This document shows positions 8,011 to 15,404 of a DNA stretch of 30,005 nucleotides, in pieces. Origin of the DNA: CAZTXD01 sp964617995 (GTDB taxonomy: Bacteria > Actinomycetota > Acidimicrobiia > Spongiisociales > ZC4RG35); NCBI GenBank assembly GCA_964617995.1, contig CAZTXD010000032.1, positions 1 to 30,005 on the forward strand, in the 5' to 3' direction. Position 1 is the stretch's first letter; every line of letters begins with the position of its first letter. A program made the position numbers and the translations under genes. Under the pieces are notes generated by a model. The model was not told the origin of the DNA, ran no database searches, and was given only the letters and a program-made list of their open reading frames with translations.

Positions 8011-8039
8011 CGAAACGGTGCGTCCAGCGCACCGTTTCG
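8011..8039. terminator. 12-bp hairpin between SDR and ACT genes
   Basis: The arms CGAAACGGTGCG and CGCACCGTTTCG pair perfectly around a 5-nt loop, 14 bp after the SDR stop. No U-tract follows, so it is terminator-like rather than a textbook intrinsic terminator. The upstream CCGTTT (7998-8003) could alternatively pair with AAACGG of the first arm. Confidence 0.6.
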
Positions 8040-8111
8040 TAGGGGAGAAACCACGACCGCCAGGTTCGGTGACGCGTACCTTTGGGAGAGGGCAAAAGAG
8101 AGGAGCAATCC

Positions 8112-8495
8112 ATGCCCCGTGACCTGACGATCAGCCTGGACGACCGGCCCGGTGCCCTGGCCACCCTGGGCGAGACGCTCGGCGCCGCCGGCGTCAACAT
8201 CGACGGTATCTGCGGAGTCACCGGCGCGGGAGAAGGCAGAGGAGAGATCCACGTGCTCATCGAGGACGCCGAAGCCGCCCGCTCCGCCCTCGCCGGAGCC
8301 GGGATCGCGGTGTCCGCCGACGACGACGTCGTGCTGGTGGACTTCGAGGATCGCCCGGGCGAGCTCGGTGAGATCACCCGCAAGGTCGCCGACACCGACA
8401 CCAACATCAGCCTCGTCTACGTGTCGTGCGACGGTCGGCTGGTGCTGGTGACCCAAGACAACACCGCCACCCGGGAGGGTCTGGGATTGGGCTGA
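8112..8495 (+). CDS. Tandem ACT-domain protein
   Basis: 127 aa. The start is ATG at 8112, preceded by AGAGGAGC; an in-frame GTG at 8082 lacks this support. Two ACT-like repeats are visible. The first (residues 4-60) has DRPGALATLGETLGAAGVNI, and the second (about 72-120) has DRPGELGEITRKVADTDTNI. ACT pairs bind amino acids or similar small ligands and act as allosteric sensors. No catalytic domain is attached, so this is a free-standing sensor whose target and ligand cannot be read from sequence. The 3' end overlaps the start region of the CapA-like gene. Confidence 0.82.
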   Translation: MPRDLTISLDDRPGALATLGETLGAAGVNIDGICGVTGAGEGRGEIHVLIEDAEAARSALAGAGIAVSADDDVVLVDFEDRPGELGEITRKVADTDTNISLVYVSCDGRLVLVTQDNTATREGLGLG

Positions 8496-9592
8496 CCTCC
8501 TCACGCGTCGAGCTGGCGCTGGCGGGGGACGTGATGCTGGGCCGGGGCGTGGACCAGATCATGGCCCATCCCTCCGACCCGACGCTGCACGAGACCTGGG
8601 TGGGCGATGCCCGCCGGTATGTGGAGCTGGCCGAGGCGAGGAGCGGCCCCATCCCCAGGCGTGTCCCACCGGGATACGTCTGGGGTGACGCCGCTCACAC
8701 ACTGCGGGACGCCGACGCATCGATAATCAACCTGGAGACGGCCGTGTGCACGGCCAGCCACCCATGGCCTGACAAGGGCATCCACTATCGGATGCACCCC
8801 CGCCACGTGAACTGTATGTGGGAGGCCGGCATCGACGTGTGTGCCCTCTCCAACAACCATGTCCTGGACTGGTGCCGCCAGGGGCTGTTCGAGACTCTCG
8901 ATGCTCTATCCGCCGCCGGCGTGTCCACCTGTGGCGCCGGTCCTAGTTGTGACACCGCTCGAAGGCCCGCTTGCGTGGGCGTCGACGACGACAGCAGGGT
9001 GCTGGTGCTCGGGCGGGGCACGAATTCGAGCGGCATCCCCGACGGATGGGAGGCGGGACCCGACCGCGCCGGTGTCGCCCTGGTCGATCCCGACGACCCG
9101 GGGGCAGCCCGGGAGATGACAGGGTGGGCGGAGACGAAACGACGCGGGGACATCCTCGTCGCCTCCCTCCATTGGGGAGGGAACTGGGGATACCGGATCC
9201 CCCGGTCTCACCGACGATTCGCCCACGACCTCGTCGATCTCGGGGTCGATGTCGTGCATGGACACTCGTCTCACCATCCCCTCGGCGTCGAGATCCAGCA
9301 GGAACGCCCGATCATCTACGGTTGCGGCGATCTGATCACCGACTACGAGGGCATCGGTGGCTATGAGGAGTTTCGGCCCGACCTGGCCCTCATCTACCTG
9401 ATCACGATCGATGCCGATTCAGGCAAGATGCAAGACATGCAGATAGAACCCTGGCGCGTTCACAAATTCCAGCTGGTATCCCCTACCGACGAGGAGGTGG
9501 AGTGGCTGACCGAACGCATGGGTCGCGAGTGCCGACGACTGGGAACGGCCGTGACCAGGGCCGGGTCGCAGCGACTCCGGGTCGAGTGGTGA
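8426..9592 (+). CDS. CapA-family (poly-gamma-glutamate synthesis type) metallophosphoesterase-like protein
   Basis: Up to 388 aa. Family features run in order: AGDVMLGRG, NLETAV, SNNHVLD, HWGGNWGY and GHSSHH, which form the metal-binding core of the calcineurin-like fold seen in CapA/PgsA. The start is uncertain. GTG at 8426 is the only conventional codon before the domain, but it overlaps the ACT gene by 70 bp and the first 25 residues look like shadow sequence. CTG at 8492, overlapping the ACT stop as CTGA, would place translation just before the domain. There is no signal peptide or membrane anchor, unlike Gram-positive CapA, so the link to capsule synthesis is weak; such cytoplasmic CapA-like proteins are common and poorly characterised. 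Confidence 0.82.
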   Translation: MRRSAGAGDPRQHRHPGGSGIGLTSSRVELALAGDVMLGRGVDQIMAHPSDPTLHETWVGDARRYVELAEARSGPIPRRVPPGYVWGDAAHTLRDADASIINLETAVCTASHPWPDKGIHYRMHPRHVNCMWEAGIDVCALSNNHVLDWCRQGLFETLDALSAAGVSTCGAGPSCDTARRPACVGVDDDSRVLVLGRGTNSSGIPDGWEAGPDRAGVALVDPDDPGAAREMTGWAETKRRGDILVASLHWGGNWGYRIPRSHRRFAHDLVDLGVDVVHGHSSHHPLGVEIQQERPIIYGCGDLITDYEGIGGYEEFRPDLALIYLITIDADSGKMQDMQIEPWRVHKFQLVSPTDEEVEWLTERMGRECRRLGTAVTRAGSQRLRVEW

Positions 9593-10671
9593 TCTTGGAA
9601 CCCGCCGACACACGGAGGAAGCGATTGCGACGCGCCGGTGCGTTTGCGCTGGTCGTGCTGGCCGTGGCCGCCACCCCCCAGTTCCGGACGAGAGCGAAGG
9701 CCGCGGTCACCCTCGGCGACGCCCTCGGCCTTCCCGTTCCCCGCCCCTTCGCCCCCGAAGTCGGACCCGAACCCGCCACCATCGACGGGGTCGCGGGACG
9801 CATCTACGAGTCGGGCGACCGTGCCCTCCTGATCGTTCCCGGCGCCGCTCCCGCCGGAGTGGAGGACCCACGGGCCAACACCATGGCGGCGGCATTCGCC
9901 CGCTCCGGTCACACCGTGTTCATGCCCGAGCTGGACCTCTACGGCGAGGACCTCACCGACGCCGACCTAGAGCGGATAGTGACCTCCGCCGCGGGGCTCG
10001 CCCGACGCCACTCCCACCCGGTCACGCTGCTGGGCATCTCCTACGGTGGCTCCCTGTCCCTCCTCGCCGCCGCCGACGATCGCCTCGACGGCCATCTCGC
10101 CAAGGTGGCCACCTTCGGCGCCTACGCCGAGCTGACCGGGATCATCCAGGCGGTCACCACCGGAGTCTCCATCGTCGACGGTGAGATCATCCCCTGGGAG
10201 GGTCATCCTCTCGCCCGTGACATCCTCTTCGCCCGCACGGCCAGCCTGCTTGCCGAACCCGACCGCTCGGAACTGGTGGACGCCCTGGGAGGAGCCCTCC
10301 CCCCCGATAGCCTGTCGGAAACGACCCGCTCCGTCTACGACCTCCTCACCAATCGCGACCCCGGCCTCACCTACGAACTCGCCGCCAAGCTCCCCGAGGA
10401 TCTCAGCAGGTTCCTCCAGAGGTTCTCTCCCGCGTCTGTGGCCGACGATATCGACGTCCCGGTGGCCGCCCTCCACTCGACCGACGACCCGGTGGTCCCC
10501 TACGGAGAGCTGACCAGGCTCCAGCTGGCGCTCCCCGGGGCGCGCACCACCACAGTGGGCCTGTTCGAGCATGTCGACTTCGACGCCGGGTCGCCCCGCC
10601 AATGGCTGGCGGTAGCCCCCGACATGGCGAGGCTCTGGAGTTACACCACTTGGCTCATGACCGACGCCTGA
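9589..10671 (+). CDS. Membrane-anchored alpha/beta hydrolase
   Basis: 360 aa from GTG at 9589, which overlaps the CapA stop as GTGA; GTG at 9586 is an equal alternative. A basic N-terminus and one hydrophobic segment (about residues 17-32) make it a likely membrane-anchored or exported protein. The alpha/beta hydrolase triad is visible: nucleophile Ser in GISYGG, Asp in STDDPVVP, and His in LFEHVDF. The protein is longer than minimal hydrolases, with a helical lid region between nucleophile and Asp. The substrate is not predictable. Tight coupling with the CapA-like gene suggests the two act on related surface material, which is inference. Confidence 0.83.
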   Translation: MILEPADTRRKRLRRAGAFALVVLAVAATPQFRTRAKAAVTLGDALGLPVPRPFAPEVGPEPATIDGVAGRIYESGDRALLIVPGAAPAGVEDPRANTMAAAFARSGHTVFMPELDLYGEDLTDADLERIVTSAAGLARRHSHPVTLLGISYGGSLSLLAAADDRLDGHLAKVATFGAYAELTGIIQAVTTGVSIVDGEIIPWEGHPLARDILFARTASLLAEPDRSELVDALGGALPPDSLSETTRSVYDLLTNRDPGLTYELAAKLPEDLSRFLQRFSPASVADDIDVPVAALHSTDDPVVPYGELTRLQLALPGARTTTVGLFEHVDFDAGSPRQWLAVAPDMARLWSYTTWLMTDA

Positions 10672-10694
10672 CGCGCGGGTCGGCGACGGTCGGC

Positions 10695-10983
10695 TCAGTG
10701 GCCGATGGCTTCAACGGGGAATGTCCGGTGGCTTCTCAGCACCAGAAATGTGATGTAGTGGGTCACCAAGAGGGCGGGAACCCAGAACGCGGGTATCTAG
10801 TAGGAGGCACCCATGTAGGCCTCCGCCTCGTAGATGGTCGCCAATGAGATAGCTGCCGCCAGGTCGATCGATCCTGCCAGGTTGAAGACCCACACCACCC
10901 AGCCACCAGAAGCTGGGATCCCCGGACGGGGTCGTGATCTGCTGGGGCAGCAGCGCCGGGTCGAGGGCCCCGTGAGGCGCCAC
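10695..10983 (-). pseudogene. Decayed small integral-membrane protein gene
   Basis: Read on the minus strand, two frames together give a coherent membrane protein C-terminus: DPALLPQQITTPSGDPSFWW in one frame, then WVVWVFNLAGSIDLAAAIS in another. An in-frame TAG at 10797-10799 follows after MGASY. Translation then continues sensibly as IPAFWVPALLVTHYITFLVL to a TGA at 10695-10697. The frameshift is near 10900, where CTGGG looks inserted in a TGG-rich run. The amber codon probably replaces a Trp codon (SYWIP). The 5' part is missing. It fills most of the otherwise empty 10672-11049 gap. Confidence 0.6.
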
Positions 10984-11049
10984 CCTGCTCTATTGCACAC
11001 CCGGTCGAGGCTTTGCTCCCGGCGCAGGAGTGTCAGAGCCCATGGAGGT

Positions 11050-12294
11050 TCACGTCGTAATGTGGATGCCGAGGTGGGCGGACAGATGGTCGACCAGGTC
11101 ACGGGCGTCGTCTTCGGCACCGTGGATGAAGCTCGACTTGCGTCGCCGGAGCAGGTTGAGCCCGATTCGGTAGAGCCCCGGCGACTCGGCCACCACCCCG
11201 CCTTCGTGGCGTAGACGGCCCCTGTGGTCGAGCACCGGGATGTGCAGCCACGAGTAGTCGGGACGAAACCCGGTGGCCCAGATGATCGTGGCGATCTTCC
11301 CGGAGGCGAGGTCGATGGTGAGGGGCGGTGACTCCTCCACCCGGGTGGGAGAGAACCGGTGGGGCGGATCCACCTCTCCGTCAATGCCGTTGTCTATGGC
11401 CCATTCGTCGAACGTGTCCAGCAGACGGCCCAGCTTCTGGTCGGCGAGCGTGCATTTGTTGCGTAGCGAACCCGATAGGTGCGCTTTCCCGTCGGCGATG
11501 CCGGCGAGACGGCCCACCAGCTCGACCCCCCGATCGGTGAGGACGTTGAGATCGAGGGTGGCGCGCTCCGGCGTCCCCACCAGCTGCGGTGACGAGACGT
11601 GGCGGGCCCGGACGATGTCGTCGACCTCGTCGTAGCGCTCGTCGAGGATGCCTGAGCGCTCCATCCACCACATGACGTCTCGGCCCCGGTACACGCGGGG
11701 CATGCGCACGTGCTCGCCGACGGCGAGCGTCACCGGCCGACCGGAGCGTTGCACCTCGTCGGCGATCTGGATTCCGGTCGCCGAAGCCCCCACCACGAGC
11801 ACGCCCCCGTCGGCCAACTGCTCGGGTCGGCGGTAGTCCTTAGGGGTCACCATCTCGACCGACCCGGGGATGGAATCGGCCAGGGGAGGCACATTGGGCA
11901 CGTTGAATCCGCCGGTGGCCAGCACCACCGTCGGGCTCTCCCAGACACCGTTGTCGGTGACCACCTGGTAGGTGCCGTCGTCGCGTCGCACCGAGGAGAC
12001 GGTCGTGCGGGAGTGCAGGGGCGGGTCGACCAGGGCGCCGTACCGTTCGATGAACTCGATCACCTCCGGCATGCTCATGAAACCGTCGGGATCGTCCCCC
12101 TCATAGGCCAGGCCCGGAAGCCGGCTCTGCCAGTTGGGAGTGAGCAGACGCAGCGCGTCCCAACGCTCGGTCCGCCAGGTGTGCGCCACCTCCCCACGCT
12201 CGATGACCACATGGTCGATCGAGCGCTGGGTGAGGAAGTGGCTGACGGCCAGGCCGGCGTGCCCGGCCCCGATGACGACGGTCGTCGTGCGCAC
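11050..12294 (-). CDS. FAD/NAD(P)-dependent flavoprotein monooxygenase (CzcO-like)
   Basis: 414 aa from GTG at 12294. The first Rossmann motif GAGHAGLA (8-15) binds FAD, and the second, GASATG near residue 170, binds NAD(P)H. The ATGF motif in WATGFRPDYSWL near 340 is shared by flavin monooxygenases and trimethylamine-monooxygenase-like proteins. The region following the FAD motif (HTWRTERWDALRLLTPNW) is typical of the CzcO/YrpB-like group. It likely hydroxylates or S/N-oxygenates a small substrate, or acts as an NADPH oxidase. It begins 12 bp after the upstream OsmC-like gene on the same strand, so both should lie on the transcript led by the SAM riboswitch. Confidence 0.88.
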   Translation of the reverse strand: MRTTTVVIGAGHAGLAVSHFLTQRSIDHVVIERGEVAHTWRTERWDALRLLTPNWQSRLPGLAYEGDDPDGFMSMPEVIEFIERYGALVDPPLHSRTTVSSVRRDDGTYQVVTDNGVWESPTVVLATGGFNVPNVPPLADSIPGSVEMVTPKDYRRPEQLADGGVLVVGASATGIQIADEVQRSGRPVTLAVGEHVRMPRVYRGRDVMWWMERSGILDERYDEVDDIVRARHVSSPQLVGTPERATLDLNVLTDRGVELVGRLAGIADGKAHLSGSLRNKCTLADQKLGRLLDTFDEWAIDNGIDGEVDPPHRFSPTRVEESPPLTIDLASGKIATIIWATGFRPDYSWLHIPVLDHRGRLRHEGGVVAESPGLYRIGLNLLRRRKSSFIHGAEDDARDLVDHLSAHLGIHITT

Positions 12295-12306
12295 CGGCGG
12301 GATAGC

Positions 12307-12864
12307 TCAGTTCACCTCAACGGTCACGTTCGTCGGGTTGGTGATGGAGTCGAACACGGCCGAGCGCTTCTGGGACTGCGCCACCAGCGCCTCGATCTCC
12401 TCGGGGGTGGCATCGGCGTCGATGTCGTAGTGGACCCTGATGCCGTTGAACCCGTTGCGGACCTCCGGGTCACCTCCGAGGATGCCGAGAACGTCCATGT
12501 CGCCCTCCACTGTCGCCTTGACAGAGCGGAGCTGAATCTCCCGGTTCTGGGCGACGGCGGCGACACCGGCGGTGATACAGCCCGCCAGGGCCACCAGCAG
12601 ATGCTCCGCCGGGGTGGCCCCGTGGTCCTCGGAGGCGAACACCTGGGGATGGTCGGAGTCGAAGCTGAAGGTCGTCACGTGCGATTGAGCATCACCCAGT
12701 CCGTAGAAGCCCTCCACGCTGGAGCGGCTGTGGGTGCCTCGCTGCCACTCGTTGGTGGCCCGCCACTTGAACTGGGCGCCGGCGGGCGCCTCGGAGAGTG
12801 CGGCTCGGGCGTCGAGCAGTGCCTGTGTGTTGACACCGTTGTCGACGGGTGCGGATGTGGTCAT
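12307..12864 (-). CDS. OsmC-family protein lacking the second redox Cys
   Basis: 185 aa from ATG at 12864, preceded by GGAGGAACC, rather than the upstream in-frame codon at 12888. The OsmC/Ohr fold is recognisable by ATPAEHLLVALAGC, which holds the first conserved Cys. At the position of the second Cys, where the island homologue has ERCPIY, this protein reads KRSAVF, with Ser in place of Cys. OsmC and Ohr use a Cys pair to reduce organic hydroperoxides. With one Cys gone this copy is probably not a classical peroxidase and may bind or process thiol-containing or acyl substrates. It is the first sizeable gene downstream of the riboswitch. Confidence 0.87.
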   Translation of the reverse strand: MTTSAPVDNGVNTQALLDARAALSEAPAGAQFKWRATNEWQRGTHSRSSVEGFYGLGDAQSHVTTFSFDSDHPQVFASEDHGATPAEHLLVALAGCITAGVAAVAQNREIQLRSVKATVEGDMDVLGILGGDPEVRNGFNGIRVHYDIDADATPEEIEALVAQSQKRSAVFDSITNPTNVTVEVN

Positions 12865-12972
12865 GGTTCCTCCATGGGGTCGCGGCACGGTTCGGTGGCG
12901 CCTGGGAAAGGCGTATCGGGAGAACGCCGGGCAAGTGATCCCCTCCGGGGTCCTCTCGGGCGGCTGGCGCTC

Positions 12973-13071
12973 TCAGGAGCCGACGATCCGGCTCGCTGTG
13001 GCCGCCCGAGAGCCAGGACAGAGACAGGTCGCACAGGGGGACCCGGGTGGGGGTGCTGAAGAGAGTGACAT
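12973..13071 (-). CDS. Small Cys-containing ORF behind SAM riboswitch (32 aa)
   Basis: ATG at 13071 lies 10 nt after an AAAGGAG ribosome site (13082-13088) that terminates the riboswitch expression platform. The 32 codons include a Cys cluster (CATCLC at residues 13-18) in a Pro/Ser/Ala-rich peptide, ending with TGA at 12973-12975, 108 bp before the OsmC start. No family is recognised. It could be a leader peptide whose translation is gated by SAM, or the 5' stub of a lost riboswitch-controlled gene. The strong SD and its position favour real translation; function is unknown. Confidence 0.45.
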   Translation of the reverse strand: MSLSSAPPPGSPCATCLCPGSRAATASRIVGS

Positions 13072-13081
13072 GGTGCGTAGG

Positions 13082-13217
13082 CTCCTTTCGCCGGCACGCG
13101 CTCTTCAGCCGCAGCGGGGTGGGTTCCCGCCCACGGACTCATCGGTCAGGCATTGGCACCGATCGTGACCGGTTGCCGCGGCTTCATAGGGCCTGTCCCT
13201 CCACCGCTCTGGATGAG
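13082..13217 (-). promoter_or_regulatory. SAM riboswitch (SAM-I/SAM-IV clan) with SD-containing expression platform
   Basis: On the minus strand the S-box core is nearly consensus. P1 is CTCATC (13217-13212) with GATGAG (13143-13138). P2 carries the kink-turn signature GGAGGGA...TATGAAGCC, and P3 is GGCAACC...GGTGCC. The pseudoknot of P2 loop CAGG (13195-13192) with CCTG (13150-13147) can form. The P4 hairpin of SAM-I is missing, while a hairpin GTGGG/CCCAC (13134-13119) follows P1, as in SAM-IV or SAM-I/IV variants. Downstream, GTGC...GCAC can enclose the AAAGGAG site, which suggests translational control. It precedes the 32-codon ORF, OsmC and flavoprotein genes. Confidence 0.92.
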
Positions 13218-13309
13218 CGCGTCGAGGCGCCAAGTACAGCAGAGACGGCTCAGACGGTCAATGCGATGATCGCCCGCCCGCTAGACGCTGGAGACCGCCG
13301 GGCTACCGA

Positions 13310-13351
13310 TTAATGCAGCCCCCATTCGTCGTCGACGACAAGGATCTGCAT
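13310..13351 (-). pseudogene. Truncated response-regulator 5' stub
   Basis: An ATG at 13351 with GGGAGGA just upstream starts MQILVVDDEWG, the classic first strand and acidic pair of a receiver domain. A TAA at 13310-13312 stops it after 13 codons, and no receiver sequence continues downstream. It looks like the 5' end of a response regulator cut by deletion or rearrangement near the integrated element. The match is short, so chance resemblance is possible. Confidence 0.45.
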
Positions 13352-13446
13352 CTTCCTCCCGAATCGCTTGAGGCTTGGGGGCCAGGCCCCGCTGCTCGGG
13401 GTTTGGGGCTGCGTCGTCGGGATGGCGGCGGTGGTAGAAAGGCAAC

Positions 13447-13473
13447 GAGACCCCCGCCGCTGGTGGGAGTCTC
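13447..13473 (-). terminator. Displaced tRNA-Glu terminator at the far end of the island
   Basis: On the minus strand GAGACTCCC...GGGGGTCTC forms a hairpin (5 bp, one mismatch, 3 bp), followed by GTTGCCTTTCT. It begins 2 bp after the tRNA-Glu 3' fragment. That is what a tRNA terminator would look like before the island separated it from the intact tRNA. Confidence 0.7.
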
Positions 13474-13474
13474 C

Positions 13475-13528
13475 ATGGGGGGCAGCCCCGACCGGATTCG
13501 ACCCGGCGTTACCGGCTTGAGAGGCCGG
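13475..13528 (-). repeat. att repeat: duplicated 3' part of tRNA-Glu (island-distal)
   Basis: 54 bp match 19713-19766 at 52 of 54 positions. Positions 13483-13528 correspond to tRNA nucleotides 73 back to 28, that is from the 3' end through the anticodon loop. One of the two differences (13502, C against A) changes the invariant T of the T-loop, as expected of a copy no longer part of a functional tRNA. Confidence 0.93.
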
Positions 13529-13669
13529 GCCAGGGGTCGACAGAGCCTAACGACGATCAGATAGGCGAAAAAGCGGCGTTGACCTTATGAGTATGACGGG
13601 GTACGACAGAAGATTCCACGTATGACTGGATCATCGCCATCGGAATCCACGCGTTGAGTGCGTGATTGT

Positions 13670-14770
13670 TCAGGAGACGACGTAGAGCCGGAAGAATCCG
13701 GCGTCCACGTCAAGGGCCTCTACGGAACCGAACCCGGCCTGTGCCACTAGGTCCCGGATTATGGGCTCTCGGATCACCGTCCCGATTGCCTCCGTGGGCT
13801 GTTCGGCCATGGCAGCGGGTAGACAGTGGGTGACGCTCCATCCGTACATCATCCGCTCCATCTCGTCACCTGGGGCGGTGAACTGGTCAGCCACCTTCTC
13901 GTCGGCGATGAGAAGGACTCCGTCCGGCTTGAGCGCGGCTCGGGCTGCCTCGAGGACGGGGACCGGCTGGGACATGTCATGAAGGGCCTCGAGGATCGTC
14001 ACCAGGTCGAAGGGCCCTTCGGCGGCCATGGCCGAAGCGTCGGCCGCCTCGAACCGCACAGTGACCCCGGCTTCTTCTGCGTTGCGCCGGGCCATGTCAA
14101 TACTGGCCGCATCGTTGTCCCAGCCGATCACTTCGGTTTCCGGTAGGTCGCGGGCCATGGCGATGGTGGACCACCCCACTCCGCATCCGAGATCGGCGAT
14201 GCGGCCGCCGCCGGCCAGCTTGGCGGTGAGACCGTCGACGGCTCCCAGCCAGGCCGGTACCAGATCGTGGGTGAAGGAGGGGCGGTTGATTCCACCCTGA
14301 CCGTCACGCATCGCGGCTCCGAACCCGGCGAAAGCCACGCCGCTGCCGGTGTAGTAGGCCTCAATGACTTTGGTGAGCGTCTGTCCGACTCCGACGATCA
14401 TGTCGGCCAGCGGCGAGACGTGGCGGGGGTCATCGGGTTCGACCAGCACCGGCCGACCGTGCTCGGTCAAGAGGTAGCTTCGCCGAGTGTCGCCGCCGTC
14501 GGGGTTCTCCACGGTGAGCAACCCGGCCACGGCCTGCTGTTCGAGCCACTCTCGGGCGTAGCGCTCGTCGATGCCGGCCGCAGCGGCGAGCTCGCCGGGT
14601 GTGACTGCTCCGCCGGTCATCGTCTGGTAGAGGCCGAGTTCTCGTCCAAGGTGAATCGAGTACAGCTCGAGGGCAGCCACTGCAGACGAGATGAGCCTGT
14701 CCTCCAGAGGCACCCCATCCTTCAAGCCCTGATCACCCGAGGGCTCGTCGGGGGTGGGAGTGATGCTCAT
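13670..14770 (-). CDS. Class I SAM-dependent methyltransferase with N-terminal winged helix
   Basis: 366 aa from ATG at 14770 (GGAAG site upstream). Residues about 25-130 form a helical/winged-helix region (AAGIDERYAREWLEQQAVAGLL) like the dimerisation domain of O-methyltransferases. The SAM-binding motif I, DLGCGVGWS, is near residue 195, followed by the acidic end of strand 2 (GWDND) and motif LVTILEALHDM. The methyl acceptor cannot be assigned. It lies 39 bp after the island OsmC gene, so both probably share the promoter near 15335. As island cargo it may modify a toxic compound or signal detoxified alongside OsmC. Confidence 0.88.
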   Translation of the reverse strand: MSITPTPDEPSGDQGLKDGVPLEDRLISSAVAALELYSIHLGRELGLYQTMTGGAVTPGELAAAAGIDERYAREWLEQQAVAGLLTVENPDGGDTRRSYLLTEHGRPVLVEPDDPRHVSPLADMIVGVGQTLTKVIEAYYTGSGVAFAGFGAAMRDGQGGINRPSFTHDLVPAWLGAVDGLTAKLAGGGRIADLGCGVGWSTIAMARDLPETEVIGWDNDAASIDMARRNAEEAGVTVRFEAADASAMAAEGPFDLVTILEALHDMSQPVPVLEAARAALKPDGVLLIADEKVADQFTAPGDEMERMMYGWSVTHCLPAAMAEQPTEAIGTVIREPIIRDLVAQAGFGSVEALDVDAGFFRLYVVS

Positions 14771-14809
14771 GATTCTTCCACTTGCTGGTGTGCTCGCCCT
14801 CAGGAGCGT

Positions 14810-15301
14810 TCAGGCGGACTGGAAGCGGACAGCCACGTCGTTTGGTTTCTGCAAGGCCAGGTAGATGGGGCACCGCTCCTGCCAAGCCCGGGCGATCTCG
14901 GCGACGGCGGTCTCACCGTCCGGTGAGTCCACAACCACATCGAGGGTGATGCTTCCCAGATCGGGTTCGACACCGTCGATGCCCACCAGCCCTCGTCCAT
15001 CCGCGTCGCAGCGCGCGGTGGCTTCTATGGTCTCGACCCGCATCCCGAGCTGTGGGGCCAGGATGTCCTGAACCAGGACGACCGCACAGCCGGCCAATGC
15101 GCTCAGCAGGAGCGCGGTCGGGCTGGGCGCCTGGTTGGTGCCACCGAGTGGAGTGGGCAGGTCGGTTCGCCATGTGAAAGGGCCGGCGGTGACGGCGGCC
15201 TGGCCGTTCTCGGAGCGTGCCGTCACGGTGGGTGTGCTACGGGCCTGATCCGGCTCCCCGGTCCAGGCGGCGATGGTTTGGTCGATGATCTCGGCTCTCA
15301 T
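14810..15301 (-). CDS. OsmC/Ohr-family peroxiredoxin-like protein (island copy)
   Basis: 163 aa. ATG at 15301 has a perfect AAGGAGGT site; the longer frame to 15481 runs into the regulator gene. Both family cysteines are present, one in SALAGC and one in ERCPIY, so organic hydroperoxide reduction is possible. It differs clearly from the chromosomal OsmC copy 2 kb away, which lacks the second Cys. It is the first gene of an island operon with the methyltransferase and lies behind a candidate activator-controlled promoter. Confidence 0.88.
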   Translation of the reverse strand: MRAEIIDQTIAAWTGEPDQARSTPTVTARSENGQAAVTAGPFTWRTDLPTPLGGTNQAPSPTALLLSALAGCAVVLVQDILAPQLGMRVETIEATARCDADGRGLVGIDGVEPDLGSITLDVVVDSPDGETAVAEIARAWQERCPIYLALQKPNDVAVRFQSA

Positions 15302-15331
15302 CGGGTTGTACCTCCTTCGGTGTTGAGCCCG

Positions 15332-15398
15332 AAAGTACGGCGAGGAGAGGCCGACAGGAACGGCAAGATTGCCGTAATTGCTGCCCCGGCTTGCCGTA
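15332..15398 (-). promoter_or_regulatory. Candidate activator-dependent promoter of island osmC with repeated TTGCCG sites
   Basis: Read on the minus strand, -10 TACTTT (15337-15332) and a weak -35 TTCCTG (15360-15355) are 17 bp apart. Immediately upstream lie CGGCAA/TTGCCG half-sites at 15361-15366, 15369-15376 and 15391-15398. The first two form an inverted repeat with a 2-bp centre; the last two are direct TTGCCGTA copies 22 bp apart, two helical turns. This is the layout expected for a regulator such as the adjacent LAL protein. Confidence 0.5.
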
Positions 15399-15404
15399 TC
15401 TGTA

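Noticed and set aside
11710..13059. 449-codon plus-strand open frame
   Set aside because: Antisense to the flavoprotein and OsmC genes, and shows no protein-family features.
13376..13400. GC-rich inverted repeats GGGGCC-A-GGCCCC and CCCCG/CGGGG
   Set aside because: Short, in non-coding GC-rich DNA, with no gene end or promoter that they would serve.
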